A DNA stretch of 42,032 bases from Bacillus sp. FJAT-27264. Its GTDB lineage: Bacteria > Bacillota > Bacilli > Paenibacillales > Paenibacillaceae. Of the stretch, positions 1 to 8,215 are shown piece after piece (the stretch's first letter is position 1; each line of letters begins with the position of its first letter). The stretch lies in NCBI RefSeq assembly GCF_001682855.1, contig NZ_MAQW01000034.1:309-42340 (forward strand), written 5' to 3'. Both the position numbers and the translations under genes were made by a program. The notes beneath the pieces are model-generated. The model worked only from the letters and a program-made list of their open reading frames with translations, was not told the DNA's origin and searched no databases.

Positions 1-43
1 GTTGTCTAAAGATTCAAATTACAGAGTAAATCCCAGAAAAGTT

Positions 44-242
44 TGTGGGTAAATACAGGAAAAGTGTAAACTATTTAAAGTTACCCACATGTGGATAAAG
101 GATTTTAAGTGCTTTTTAGGTGAGTACTCCCCAGATTATGTGGATAGGCAGTGGGATATGTGGATACTGCCTACAAAACCGATAGATATTTTATATGAAA
201 GAAGGATACCTATGGATAACTCTAACAAACTTGTGTGGATAG
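44..242. promoter_or_regulatory. Cluster of DnaA-box-like 9-mers
   Basis: Seven 9-mers match or nearly match the DnaA box TTATCCACA or its complement TGTGGATAA. They are TGTGGGTAA at 44-52, TTACCCACA at 81-89, TGTGGATAA at 90-98 (exact), TGTGGATAG at 139-147, TGTGGATAC at 159-167, TATGGATAA at 211-219 and TGTGGATAG at 234-242. The pair at 81-98 is abutting and inverted. No dnaA gene is in view, so this is unlikely to be oriC itself; a DnaA-binding cluster that titrates DnaA or controls the thioesterase gene is an inference. Confidence 0.5.
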
Positions 243-958
243 AGAAGCAGGTTGTACATGCTAGCGATACAGATTATCGTTCCAATGCCAAGTTGTCTTT
301 TATTCTGGATATGATGCAACGTGCAGCAGATTCTGCGGTAGGAGGGCTAGGGGTTAGTCTGGAGAAAATGCTAGAGGCAGGAATGGCGTGGATGCTAATT
401 ACACTGGACATTGATTTTCGATCCACACCACGGCCGAATGACAGGCTATCTGTTCGAACCTGGAGTAAGGGAACCAAAGGCGCTTTGTGGCAGCGGGATT
501 ACCGAATTTTTGATAGTAGTGACAATGAGATCGCGAGCGCGCGCTCCATTTGGGCTCTGGTTGATATCGAAAAACGCAAAATTCTCCGGCCTTCAGCACT
601 ACCAGTTCCAGTGGAGCACTATGTAGCTGATTCAGTAGGAGAGATGTCGAGCAAAGTGGAGATCCCTGAGGAGCTGCTTATGCAGGAAGCTTATCGTTAT
701 CAGGTAAGATACAGCGGACTGGACAATAACGGGCATTTGAACAATGCCAGATACGGTGATTTATGTTGTGATGCGCTGTCTTTGGATGAATGGGGTGGAA
801 GAACGATTAAACGTTTCAGAATTACTTATTTGCAGGAAGCGACCTTTGGACAGGAGATAACAATTACCCGCTCTTCGGTGGAAACTGAAGGGACGTTTGT
901 CCAGGGGATTTCCGGCGATACGGTGATTTTTACGGCTTGTCTAACATTTGCAGAGTAA
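212..958 (+). CDS. Acyl-ACP thioesterase family protein
   Basis: This 248-residue protein has the double hot-dog layout of the acyl-ACP thioesterase (FatA/FatB-like) family, which hydrolyses acyl-ACP to free fatty acid in the cytoplasm. The first hot-dog half covers about residues 8-130. The second starts near 160 and carries the typical DNNGHLNNA stretch at 171-179, whose Asn and His match the family's active-site region. The start at 212 is chosen because AAGGA lies about five bases upstream; the frame is open further upstream, to 89, but without a ribosome binding site. The gene stands alone and ends before a terminator at 1102. The DnaA-box cluster runs into its 5' end. The natural substrate chain length cannot be read from sequence. 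Confidence 0.85.
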   Translation: MDNSNKLVWIEKQVVHASDTDYRSNAKLSFILDMMQRAADSAVGGLGVSLEKMLEAGMAWMLITLDIDFRSTPRPNDRLSVRTWSKGTKGALWQRDYRIFDSSDNEIASARSIWALVDIEKRKILRPSALPVPVEHYVADSVGEMSSKVEIPEELLMQEAYRYQVRYSGLDNNGHLNNARYGDLCCDALSLDEWGGRTIKRFRITYLQEATFGQEITITRSSVETEGTFVQGISGDTVIFTACLTFAE

Positions 959-959
959 G

Positions 960-1090
960 AGCAGCAGAGGTAGAAGCGCGAAGTTAGGAGTATTAGTTTA
1001 GAAAAATAAGTAGAAGTGAAAGTAAAAGTAGATGCGTCAAGCTAAAATAGAATTAGGAGTAGAAATAGAAGTAGAAATAGAAATAGAGTA
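960..1090 (+). repeat. Purine-rich low-complexity tract, about 6-bp period
   Basis: After the thioesterase stop the plus strand becomes strongly purine-rich, with recurring hexamers of the GTAGAA, ATAGAA and GTGAAA type, most regular at 1050-1090. No gene is visible in it. It leads directly into the terminator at 1102. Confidence 0.6.
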
Positions 1091-1101
1091 TGCACAAAAT
1101 T

Positions 1102-1138
1102 AAGACCCGGTCTGGTTAGAGGCTCGGGTCTTTTGTTA
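1102..1138 (+). terminator. Intrinsic terminator, possibly bidirectional
   Basis: AAGACCCG at 1102-1109 pairs with CGGGTCTT at 1125-1132, followed by a short T-rich stretch. It lies between two convergent genes and can serve the plus-strand thioesterase; the complementary A-rich flank may allow use from the other side. Confidence 0.7.
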
Positions 1139-1198
1139 TCTAACCTATTATGAAGAAATATAAACATTTATTAGGTAACTGTTTTTTTAACTATCGAA

Positions 1199-2155
1199 TT
1201 ATAGCAGTTCTAATGGAATATAAATTTCGCTAAGAGAGGATTCATTGTCCGGACCGAGATAGGCATCGCCATAGTATTCAAACTCATAAGGAAGTGACAG
1301 ACGGTAATCGGTCTTGGGTAGCCATATTCCATAAATGTATTTATAGGTAGAAGATATTTCCCTAGAAAGGCCTTTATGTATGAATCTGAGGTATCGGGCT
1401 GGCGGGAGTCTGTGAATAGGAAAATCAGCGCTGGGGCCTGTATGCGACAAAATGTTTAAAGATTCATCCAGGAAGGAAGTTTCTAAGACTCTACTTTGGA
1501 AATCATGATGTTTTTTACTTTGCTCCAACAAGGAAGCAAGTAACTCACATGCGCACATGACCGAAAATGCACTGTGATCATCCTCTTCAGGCCAATAAGC
1601 GACTTGATAGTATTTTTCTGGAAGCTTGCGCTGGGGAATATTATGAATGCTATTAAATAGTCGGGGCCAGGTTTGAGTGATGACATCGGGATTGTTTTTT
1701 ACCCTGGCGAGAGGTCCTTGAAGGATGATCTCACCCAGCTCAACGAGCTGTGGAGGCGTGCTAAATGTAGCTGACAAATGCAGTAGATCGCGTTCATGCA
1801 TTCTATGAAGCAGAGGGAGCATCGTCCCGGCCTGCCTCTTTCGGACAAGTGTGGGGGTGGTGTGCAGTAGTCTTTTGAAAGCCCGGGTGAAGGTCTCATA
1901 GTTATTAAAATGATAATGAAGCGAGATGTCCAGAAATGAGCGATCCGGACTGTGGATAATATCCAGAGCGGCTTCAGTGATTTTTCGCCGGATGATGTAT
2001 TCCCCAGGAGCCATTCCAGTAACCGCTTGAAACAAGCGTATGAAATGGTAGAGAGAATATCCCATTGCGTTAGATAGTGCAGCTACAGGAAGAGACGCTG
2101 TGAGGTGGTCCTCTATAAGATTCAGAGCTTTAAGAATAAGCTGGCGGTTGTTCAT
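1199..2155 (-). CDS. AraC family regulator with GyrI-like effector domain
   Basis: This 318-residue protein has an N-terminal AraC/XylS DNA-binding domain (about residues 8-105, two helix-turn-helix motifs, with the FNNYETFTRAFKR signature in the second). A C-terminal GyrI-like/SOUL-type small-molecule binding domain covers about 160-318. The domain order (DNA-binding first) is that of Rob and similar multidrug-sensing activators. AGGAGG sits about seven bases before the ATG. It is transcribed after the trmO-like gene with a 33-bp gap, so the two are probably co-transcribed. The ligand and target genes cannot be deduced; the neighbouring genes give no clear hint. Confidence 0.85.
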   Translation of the reverse strand: MNNRQLILKALNLIEDHLTASLPVAALSNAMGYSLYHFIRLFQAVTGMAPGEYIIRRKITEAALDIIHSPDRSFLDISLHYHFNNYETFTRAFKRLLHTTPTLVRKRQAGTMLPLLHRMHERDLLHLSATFSTPPQLVELGEIILQGPLARVKNNPDVITQTWPRLFNSIHNIPQRKLPEKYYQVAYWPEEDDHSAFSVMCACELLASLLEQSKKHHDFQSRVLETSFLDESLNILSHTGPSADFPIHRLPPARYLRFIHKGLSREISSTYKYIYGIWLPKTDYRLSLPYEFEYYGDAYLGPDNESSLSEIYIPLELL

Positions 2156-2188
2156 GGTTCTGCCTCCTGTAGCCGTGATTTAGATATT

Positions 2189-2644
2189 TTAACTTGGATC
2201 GGGGAGCCACCAATCACCCCAGTTAGCAGACCAGGAAGGGACGCGCACATCTTTAACACGATCGGTACTTGGGAAGTAAGCCTTGATGTCGAGGATAGAG
2301 GTGCCGGAATAAGCGTCCAATCCAGCAACCTCTATTATGCCGGTGTCTCCGTCCACGGATAGAATAGCTGCGACACTGAGACCTAAAGGATTCGGACGAA
2401 CAGGTGAGCGGGTGGCGAATACCCCTGTGATTGGCGCATCATATGGCGGGTCGATCTGTGTGGTCTGACGGAAGTGATCCTCCGCAAATTCATGCAACCA
2501 CCATAGAATCTGGCAGTGACTGAAGCTGGATAACCCCTTTAATGCGGGAGCAAACTCAGAGCTGATTAGAATGCGCTGTCGGTTTCCCCCGGATGTTGTA
2601 ACTGAACCTATCGGAACTATAGTATAGCTTTCTTTTTCACACAT
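2189..2644 (-). CDS. trmO: TrmO/TsaA-like tRNA methyltransferase (UPF0066)
   Basis: This 151-residue protein matches the TsaA/YaeB family. E. coli TrmO of this family uses SAM to methylate N6 of threonylcarbamoyl-adenosine 37 in tRNA. The hallmark FATRSPVRPNPLGLS is present in the middle of the protein, and a DIKAYFP stretch follows near the C-terminus, as is usual. The start at 2644 is preferred over an upstream ATG at 2698 because a good AAAGGAG lies just before it. It is shorter than E. coli TrmO and lacks its C-terminal extension, as in many Gram-positive members. The gene is upstream of, and probably co-transcribed with, the AraC-type regulator. Confidence 0.8.
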   Translation of the reverse strand: MCEKESYTIVPIGSVTTSGGNRQRILISSEFAPALKGLSSFSHCQILWWLHEFAEDHFRQTTQIDPPYDAPITGVFATRSPVRPNPLGLSVAAILSVDGDTGIIEVAGLDAYSGTSILDIKAYFPSTDRVKDVRVPSWSANWGDWWLPDPS

Positions 2645-2716
2645 GGCTGTGACTCCTTTCTGATATGAAGTACATTGTAATTGTATAACCGCCAGCATAA
2701 TCAGTCCTGACGTTAT

Positions 2717-2743
2717 TTGCTGTCTTTCATTTAATGCTATAAT
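2717..2743 (+). promoter_or_regulatory. Probable topB promoter (extended -10)
   Basis: TGCTATAAT at 2735-2743 is a perfect extended -10 box. A weak -35 (TTGCTG, 2717-2722) lies 15 bp upstream. The topB start codon is 26 bp downstream. Confidence 0.5.
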
Positions 2744-2768
2744 AATTCCGTATGGAAAGGAGAGAGTT

Positions 2769-4907
2769 ATGAAGGTACTGGTATTGGCGGAGAAGCCGTC
2801 TGTAGCGCGGGAGATTGCGCGGGTTATGGGATGTAAGGAGAAGCAGAAGAGTTATATTGAAGGACCTAAATATATAGTCACCTGGGCGTTGGGACATTTG
2901 GTTGGCCTGGCGGAGCCTGAGGATTATAACAATAAATTTGCGACCTGGGCTTTGGAGGATCTGCCGATCCTGCCCGAGAAGGCGAAGCTTAAGGTGCTGC
3001 GGGAGACGAGCCAACAGTACAAGGCGGTACAGCATCTGATGAAACGGCAGGACGTCGGGGAGCTGATTGTGGCTACCGATGCTGCGCGTGAAGGGGAGCT
3101 GTTAGCGCGTTGGATTATGAACATGGCTGGTTGGAAAAAGCCGTTCCGGCGCCTTTGGATCTCTTCGCAGACGGATAAGGCGATCAAGGAAGGGTTTGCT
3201 GCGCTGCGGCCGGGCAAGGATTTTGACCGGTTGTATGAATCGGCACGCTGCCGGGCAGAAGCCGACTGGATGATTGGGCTGAACGTCACACGGGCATTGA
3301 CCTGCAAGTTCGGCGCACCGCTATCGGCGGGACGGGTGCAGACACCATCACTCGGAATGATCATGGATCGGGAAAATGAAATTACCAGCTTCCGTTCGCA
3401 GGATTTTGAGACCTTGTCTGCTGATTTTGGGCATTTTCAGGCTGGCTGGCGGGCCAATGGTGGAGATGGACGGATTTTTGATAAAGAGAAGACAAAGGCT
3501 TTAAGTGAGAAGCTTACCGGACGGAACGGACGGATTTCGAAGGTGCAAAAAAGTGAAAAGAGCGAGCCGCATCCACTCGCTTATGACCTGACGGAGCTGC
3601 AACGCGATGCTAACCGCAAGTTCGGCTTCTCGGCGAAGCAGACATCCAGTGTATTGCAGCGTCTTTATGAGCAGCACAAGTTGGTGACTTATCCGCGTAC
3701 GGATAGCCGTTATTTGTCCTCCGATATGACGGGTACACTGAAGGAGCGTTTGGATAGTGTGGCTGTCGGGCCATATGCGACACTGGCTCGTCCGCTACTG
3801 CGGAAACCGCTGCCTATCACGAAGCGAATTGTGGATGATAGCAAGGTGAGCGATCACCATGCGATCATTCCTACGGAGCAGACGGTGCTGCTGAACGGGT
3901 TAAGCACGGAGGAACGGAAGCTGTACGACCTGATCGTACGGCGCTTCATCAGCTTGTTCTATCCACCGGCCCGCTACGATGCTGTAGCGGTGACTGTACA
4001 GGTGGAGGGCGAGAGCTTCCACGTCAAAGGCACCACGGTAAAAGATGCCGGATGGCGTGAGGTTTACGGCGGCGATATGAGTAACGACGACGAAGATGAG
4101 AATGCGGCGGATGAACCAGCCGCAAGTGGTGTGAAGCTCCCCGAGCTGCGCGAGGGCGAGACGGTTACGGTCCGGCGCTGCATGGTCAAAGCCGGACGAA
4201 CTCAGCCGCCGAAACGGCACACGGAGGCGTCGCTGCTAACGCAAATGGAGAAGCACGGGCTGGGCACCCCAGCCACACGCGCCGACATTATCGAGAAGCT
4301 GGTCAGCTCGGATACGATCGAGCGCCAAGGGAATCAGCTGCATCCGACAGGAAAAGGGAAGCAGCTCATCGGGCTGGTATCGCCACAGCTGCGCACCCCG
4401 GATCTCACTGCCCGCTGGGAAGCGGAGCTGGAGAAGATCGCACGCGGTCAAGGCCGTCCTGAGCCATTCCTGCAAGGTATTCGCAGCATGGCTCAGGAGC
4501 TTGTATCTGGGGTGAAGACGAGTACGGCGGAATACAAGCCGCATAAAGTCTCCAGCAGCCATTGCCCGGAATGCGGAACAAGACTTTTGGAGAAGAAAAG
4601 CAAACGGGGCAAGATGCTGATCTGTCCGGCAGACAGCTGTGGCTACACCCGTTCGGGAGAGAAGCGCCTGTCCAACCGCCGTTGTCCACAGTGCCATAAG
4701 AAAATGGAACTGAAAGAAGGTAAGGCTGGACTGTATGTACAGTGCCTCGGCTGCGGTATTACAGAGACGATGGATAAAGACCACAAGCATGTTAACAAGC
4801 GTGAGCAGCAGAAACTGGTGCAGCAGTATAGCAAGCAGGAGAGCATCGGCTCCAACCTGGGTGAGCTGTTAAAGGCTGCAATGGAAGGAAAGAAAGGAAG
4901 CGAGTAG
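2769..4907 (+). CDS. topB: DNA topoisomerase III
   Basis: This 712-residue type IA topoisomerase relaxes and decatenates DNA by passing strands through a single-strand break. The N-terminal TOPRIM domain carries LAEKPSVA near residue 7 and the acidic ATDAAREGE metal site near 108-116. The active-site tyrosine is Tyr308 within TYPRTDSRYL. The C-terminal third has two zinc-ribbon-like CxxC clusters (from about residue 599 to 680). Such C-terminal fingers are common in Bacillus-type TopB. A ribosome binding site (GGAAAGGAGAG) lies just before the ATG. An acidic insert with DEDE-type residues lies around 438-446. No obvious operon partner. Confidence 0.95.
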   Translation: MKVLVLAEKPSVAREIARVMGCKEKQKSYIEGPKYIVTWALGHLVGLAEPEDYNNKFATWALEDLPILPEKAKLKVLRETSQQYKAVQHLMKRQDVGELIVATDAAREGELLARWIMNMAGWKKPFRRLWISSQTDKAIKEGFAALRPGKDFDRLYESARCRAEADWMIGLNVTRALTCKFGAPLSAGRVQTPSLGMIMDRENEITSFRSQDFETLSADFGHFQAGWRANGGDGRIFDKEKTKALSEKLTGRNGRISKVQKSEKSEPHPLAYDLTELQRDANRKFGFSAKQTSSVLQRLYEQHKLVTYPRTDSRYLSSDMTGTLKERLDSVAVGPYATLARPLLRKPLPITKRIVDDSKVSDHHAIIPTEQTVLLNGLSTEERKLYDLIVRRFISLFYPPARYDAVAVTVQVEGESFHVKGTTVKDAGWREVYGGDMSNDDEDENAADEPAASGVKLPELREGETVTVRRCMVKAGRTQPPKRHTEASLLTQMEKHGLGTPATRADIIEKLVSSDTIERQGNQLHPTGKGKQLIGLVSPQLRTPDLTARWEAELEKIARGQGRPEPFLQGIRSMAQELVSGVKTSTAEYKPHKVSSSHCPECGTRLLEKKSKRGKMLICPADSCGYTRSGEKRLSNRRCPQCHKKMELKEGKAGLYVQCLGCGITETMDKDHKHVNKREQQKLVQQYSKQESIGSNLGELLKAAMEGKKGSE

Positions 4908-5309
4908 TGCCGCGTAACTTCGAATAGAAGGAGCGACGAGGAGCAATAGTAGCAAGCTGGGCATTCTCTTGTTTAGAATCTAGGAAGTAGCTAAAAGCTT
5001 CGCAATAGAGGGTGTGGGCTGAAGGTTCAAGCGTTATGAATCGGTAAATTCCTGTTGGGGCATGGTATTGGTCGGTTCAGGCTAATTAATTTTTAAGTTC
5101 AGCTTATAATAGGAAAGAAAACAAAATACGAACAAAGCTGCTTGGATCAGAGCAGAAGGCAGAAGCAGCCGTTAATCATTACAAGTAAACGCTCCTCGCC
5201 TTCAATCTTGTTCATACAATTAAGTAAATGTTTTGGAGTCAGAAAAGTAATCTAATCTCAGCGAAAAGAGAAGAGAAAACTAGGTAGCTTGACTCTAAAG
5301 ATATGAAAG
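4908..5309. other. 400-bp non-coding stretch after topB
   Basis: No credible ORF is present, on either strand. The sequence is AT- and purine-rich and runs into a clean terminator at 5310. No known riboswitch or T-box motif was recognised in it. Confidence 0.5.
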
Positions 5310-5339
5310 GACTCGGTGCTGGTTGCCGAGTCTTTTTTT
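5310..5339 (+). terminator. Intrinsic terminator
   Basis: GACTCGG (5310-5316) pairs with CCGAGTC (5326-5332) and is followed by seven T residues. It lies 400 bp beyond topB, so it either ends a long topB 3' UTR or a separate small transcript. Confidence 0.8.
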
Positions 5340-5389
5340 GTATAGTGCACGTAGAAGGAGCTTATAATAAGGATAATCGATATATAAAT

Positions 5390-5418
5390 TTTACGTTAAC
5401 GTTAACATTATATATAAT
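5390..5418 (+). promoter_or_regulatory. merR promoter with palindromic operator
   Basis: TATAAT at 5413-5418 is preceded, 17 bp upstream, by TTTACG (5390-5395). Between the two boxes lies the perfect 12-bp palindrome GTTAACGTTAAC (5395-5406). An operator placed between -35 and -10 is typical for MerR-family control, so autoregulation of the adjacent merR gene is likely. Confidence 0.65.
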
Positions 5419-5478
5419 ATAAGAGTAGTCAAAATAATTAAAAATTAATGAACTTATAGATTGGAGCAGGAGGCCGTT

Positions 5479-5904
5479 ATGAGCTGGTTAAAGATTGAAC
5501 AGGTCGCGCAGGAGACCGGGCTAACCAAACGAACAATTCGTTATTACGAAGAGATGGGGCTGCTGGCATCACCGCAGCGGAGCGAAAAGGGTACGCGGTT
5601 ATATACCGAAGAGGACATAGAGAGTCTCCGCAGGATTATGGATGCAAAGGAGGTCCTGGGCATCTCACTGGTGGATTTGCAGCAGTTTGTAGCCTTTCAT
5701 GATTTGCTGGAGAGCTATCGCAACCATTATAAAGGGAGATCCGAAGTGCCAGGCCGGAAGGAAAAGCTAATTGAACTGGAGCAGAAGCTAGGTGAACAGT
5801 TGGAAGCTCTGGACCGGAAGCTGGAGAAGATGACATCATTCCGTGCAGAGCTGGAGGATATGAGGAAGCGGTCCAGGGATGTTCTGGAGCAACTGGAGTC
5901 ATAG
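5479..5904 (+). CDS. MerR family regulator, YfmP-like
   Basis: This 141-residue protein has a winged-helix MerR domain at the N-terminus (IEQVAQETGLTKRTIRYYE, then a wing ending in RLYTEEDIE), and a long coiled-coil dimerisation helix from about residue 75 to the end. The start at 5479 has GCAGGAGG directly upstream; a TTG at 5461 would place the ribosome binding site inside the gene. The next intact gene is an MFS exporter, the same pairing as yfmP-yfmO in B. subtilis, where the regulator represses the pair. The last 26 codons are the template of the downstream tandem repeat. There is no ligand-binding domain with conserved cysteines, so direct metal sensing is not indicated. Confidence 0.85.
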   Translation: MSWLKIEQVAQETGLTKRTIRYYEEMGLLASPQRSEKGTRLYTEEDIESLRRIMDAKEVLGISLVDLQQFVAFHDLLESYRNHYKGRSEVPGRKEKLIELEQKLGEQLEALDRKLEKMTSFRAELEDMRKRSRDVLEQLES

Positions 5905-6717
5905 GAGAGTTGAGTCATACTAGCTGAAAAAGATGACATTATTCCGTGCAGAGCTGGAGGATATGAGGAAGCGGTCCAGGGATGTTCTGGAGCAACTGGA
6001 GTCATAGGAGAGTTGAGTCATACTAGCTGGAAAAGATGACATTATTCCGTGCAGAGCTGGAGGATATGAGGAAGCGGTCCAGGGATGTTCTGGAGCAACT
6101 GGAGTCATAGGAGAGTTGAGTCATACTAGCTGGAAAAGATGACATTATTCCGTGCAGAGCTGGAGGATATGAGGAAGCGGTCCAGGGATGTTCTGGAGCA
6201 ACTGGAGTCATAGGAGAGTTGAGTCATACTAGCTGGAAAAGATGACATTATTCCGTGCAGAGCTGGAGGATATGAGGAAGCGGTCCAGGGATGTTCTGGA
6301 GCAACTGGAGTCATAGGAGAGTTGAGTCATACTAGCTGGAAAAGATGACATTATTCCGTGCAGAGCTGGAGGATATGAGGAAGCGGTCCAGGGATGTTCT
6401 GGAGCAACTGGAGTCATAGGAGAGTTGAGTCATACTAGCTGGAAAAGCTGACATCATTCCGCGTAGAGCTGGAGGACATGAGGAAGCGGTCCAGGGATGT
6501 TTTGGGGCAACTGGAGTCACGGGAGGGTTGAGCTCACACTAGCTGGAAAAGCTGACATCATTCCGAGCAGAGCTGGAGGATGTGAGGCAGCGGTTCAGGG
6601 ATGTTTTGGAGCAACTGGAGTCACAGGAGAGTTAAGTCATACTAGCTGGAAAAGATGACATCATTCCGTGCAGAGCTGGAGGATATGAGGAAGCGGTCCA
6701 GGGATGTTCTGGAGCAA
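5819..6717 (+). repeat. Nine-copy tandem repeat of the merR 3' end
   Basis: The last ~86 bp of the merR gene plus about 17 bp beyond its stop recur with a period of 103 bp. Copies are anchored by GATGACAT or GCTGACAT at 5829, 5932, 6035, 6138, 6241, 6344, 6447, 6551 and 6654; one interval is 104 bp. Copies 2-6 are nearly identical, copies 7 and 8 have diverged, and copy 9 is cut off at GAGCAA (about 6717). Because 103 is not a multiple of three, each unit is separately closed by TAG rather than extending the protein. Each of copies 2-6 contains an ATG-to-TAG mini-ORF of 24 codons with no good ribosome binding site. Confidence 0.95.
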
Positions 6718-6784
6718 TGGATGGGGTCTAGGGATAATCATCAGGGTTTGGACAGCTTGAGATCTACATTTGGAGGGAAAGAAA

Positions 6785-7987
6785 ATGGGAATAAATTCGG
6801 AAGGTTTGCAGCACAATGCCGGAAGATTGACTCAGCCACGGGCGGTTTGGGCCGTGGCTTTTGCTTGCGTCATTTCTTTTATGGGACTTGGGTTGGTGGA
6901 CCCGATTTTGCCAGCCATCGGAAAACAACTGCATGCTACGCCGAGTCAGGTATCATTGTTGTTCTCCAGTTATAATCTGGTGACAGGCATTGCGATGTTG
7001 GTTACAGGTTTCATTTCCAGCCGGATCGGGATGAAATGGACGATGATGACGGGGACGGCATTGATTGTCCTGTTCGCCCTGCTGGGCGGAATGTCAGGCA
7101 GCATTGGACAGCTTGTTGGCTTCAGAGCAGGCTGGGGTCTCGGAAATGCATTATTCATTGCCACGGCGCTTTCGGCCATTGTAGGCCTGTCGGTGCGCGG
7201 CTCGGCCAAGGCGGTTATTTTATATGAAGCGGCCTTGGGGCTGGGAATTTCGGTCGGACCGCTGCTGGGCGGTGAGCTGGGTTCGATTTCGTGGCGCGGG
7301 CCGTTCTTCGGCGTAGGCGCACTGATGGCCATTGCTTTTATATCCATAGGATTATTGATGCCGAAAGTTCCAAAACAGAAAAGCCGGGCTTCCCTGGCTG
7401 ATCCTTTTAAGGCGCTTAGACATCCAGGCTTGCTGGTGCTGGCCATCACCGCATTTTTATACAACTTCGGGTTCTTCACATTAATGGCGTACACGCCGTT
7501 TGTAATGAATCTGGATGAGCATGGTCTAGGTTATGTGTTCTTCGGCTGGGGCTTGCTGTTGGCCTTCACTTCGGTCTTTGTGGCTCCGCGTCTGCAAAAA
7601 AGGTTCGGGTCGATCCGCTCCATGTCTGTCGCGCTGCTGCTTTTTGCCCTTACGCTACTGGTCATGGGGATCTGGACCTCTTCACAAATTACGATGATCC
7701 TGGCAGTAATCATTGCAGGAGCTTTCCTCGGAACTAATAACACGCTTATAACAACCGCTGTTATGGAGGCGGCACCTGTAGAGCGGTCCACAGCATCGGC
7801 TGCGTACAGCTTCGTGCGTTTCATCGGCGGTGCATTGGCACCTTGGCTGGCGGGCAAACTGGCGGAATGGTACAATCCGCATGTTCCTTTTTACATTGGG
7901 GCATTATTCGTTGTGGTGGCGGTAGGTATAGTCATATTCGGACGCAAGTACCTAACACATGTGGATACGGCATCTGCCGGACACTGA
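6785..7987 (+). CDS. MFS drug exporter, YfmO-like
   Basis: This 400-residue protein has about twelve hydrophobic segments and belongs to the major facilitator superfamily. After helix 2 it shows the loop GFISSRIGMKW, a form of the MFS motif A. Helix 5 carries the GxxxGPLLGG motif (ALGLGISVGPLLGG) that marks proton-coupled drug antiporters. A TTG upstream (6770) is in frame, but the ATG at 6785 has TGGAGGGA at the right distance. It follows the MerR gene and its repeat array, so the array lies inside the presumed merR-exporter transcript. Export of toxic compounds is inferred from family and pairing; the substrate is unknown. Confidence 0.85.
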   Translation: MGINSEGLQHNAGRLTQPRAVWAVAFACVISFMGLGLVDPILPAIGKQLHATPSQVSLLFSSYNLVTGIAMLVTGFISSRIGMKWTMMTGTALIVLFALLGGMSGSIGQLVGFRAGWGLGNALFIATALSAIVGLSVRGSAKAVILYEAALGLGISVGPLLGGELGSISWRGPFFGVGALMAIAFISIGLLMPKVPKQKSRASLADPFKALRHPGLLVLAITAFLYNFGFFTLMAYTPFVMNLDEHGLGYVFFGWGLLLAFTSVFVAPRLQKRFGSIRSMSVALLLFALTLLVMGIWTSSQITMILAVIIAGAFLGTNNTLITTAVMEAAPVERSTASAAYSFVRFIGGALAPWLAGKLAEWYNPHVPFYIGALFVVVAVGIVIFGRKYLTHVDTASAGH

Positions 7988-8215
7988 GAGATTAGCTGTC
8001 GATAGAGAGAGAAAGGGATCTGGAGTCTCATATGAGCCGAGTAGTTGGAACATTCTTAGCAGCACCGACTTGACTCACTGTAAAATCCGAAGGGTATTAA
8101 GTGGTTCGCTCCATCATCTTCCAAACCTGAGAGGGATGTGTTTTACTTAAAGGGCCGAAGACGAACCCTGTGAAACACCAAGCCTTCGGACATGAAGGAT
8201 GGAGCAGGTGATGGT

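Noticed and set aside
1951..1959. Exact DnaA box inside the AraC-type gene
   Set aside because: It is a lone site within coding sequence with no neighbours, unlike the cluster at 44-242.
5636..6520. Series of ~62-codon minus-strand ORFs, one per repeat
   Set aside because: They are the mirror of the tandem repeat; they overlap each other, have no ribosome binding sites and exist only because the unit lacks stops on that strand.
5819..6717. CRISPR array
   Set aside because: The units are contiguous 103-bp copies with no unique spacers, and their origin in merR is evident.
8090..8215. Possible riboswitch or attenuator before the second MFS gene
   Set aside because: CCGAAG/CTTCGG can pair with a 23-base loop, but no known aptamer consensus or terminator tail is present.
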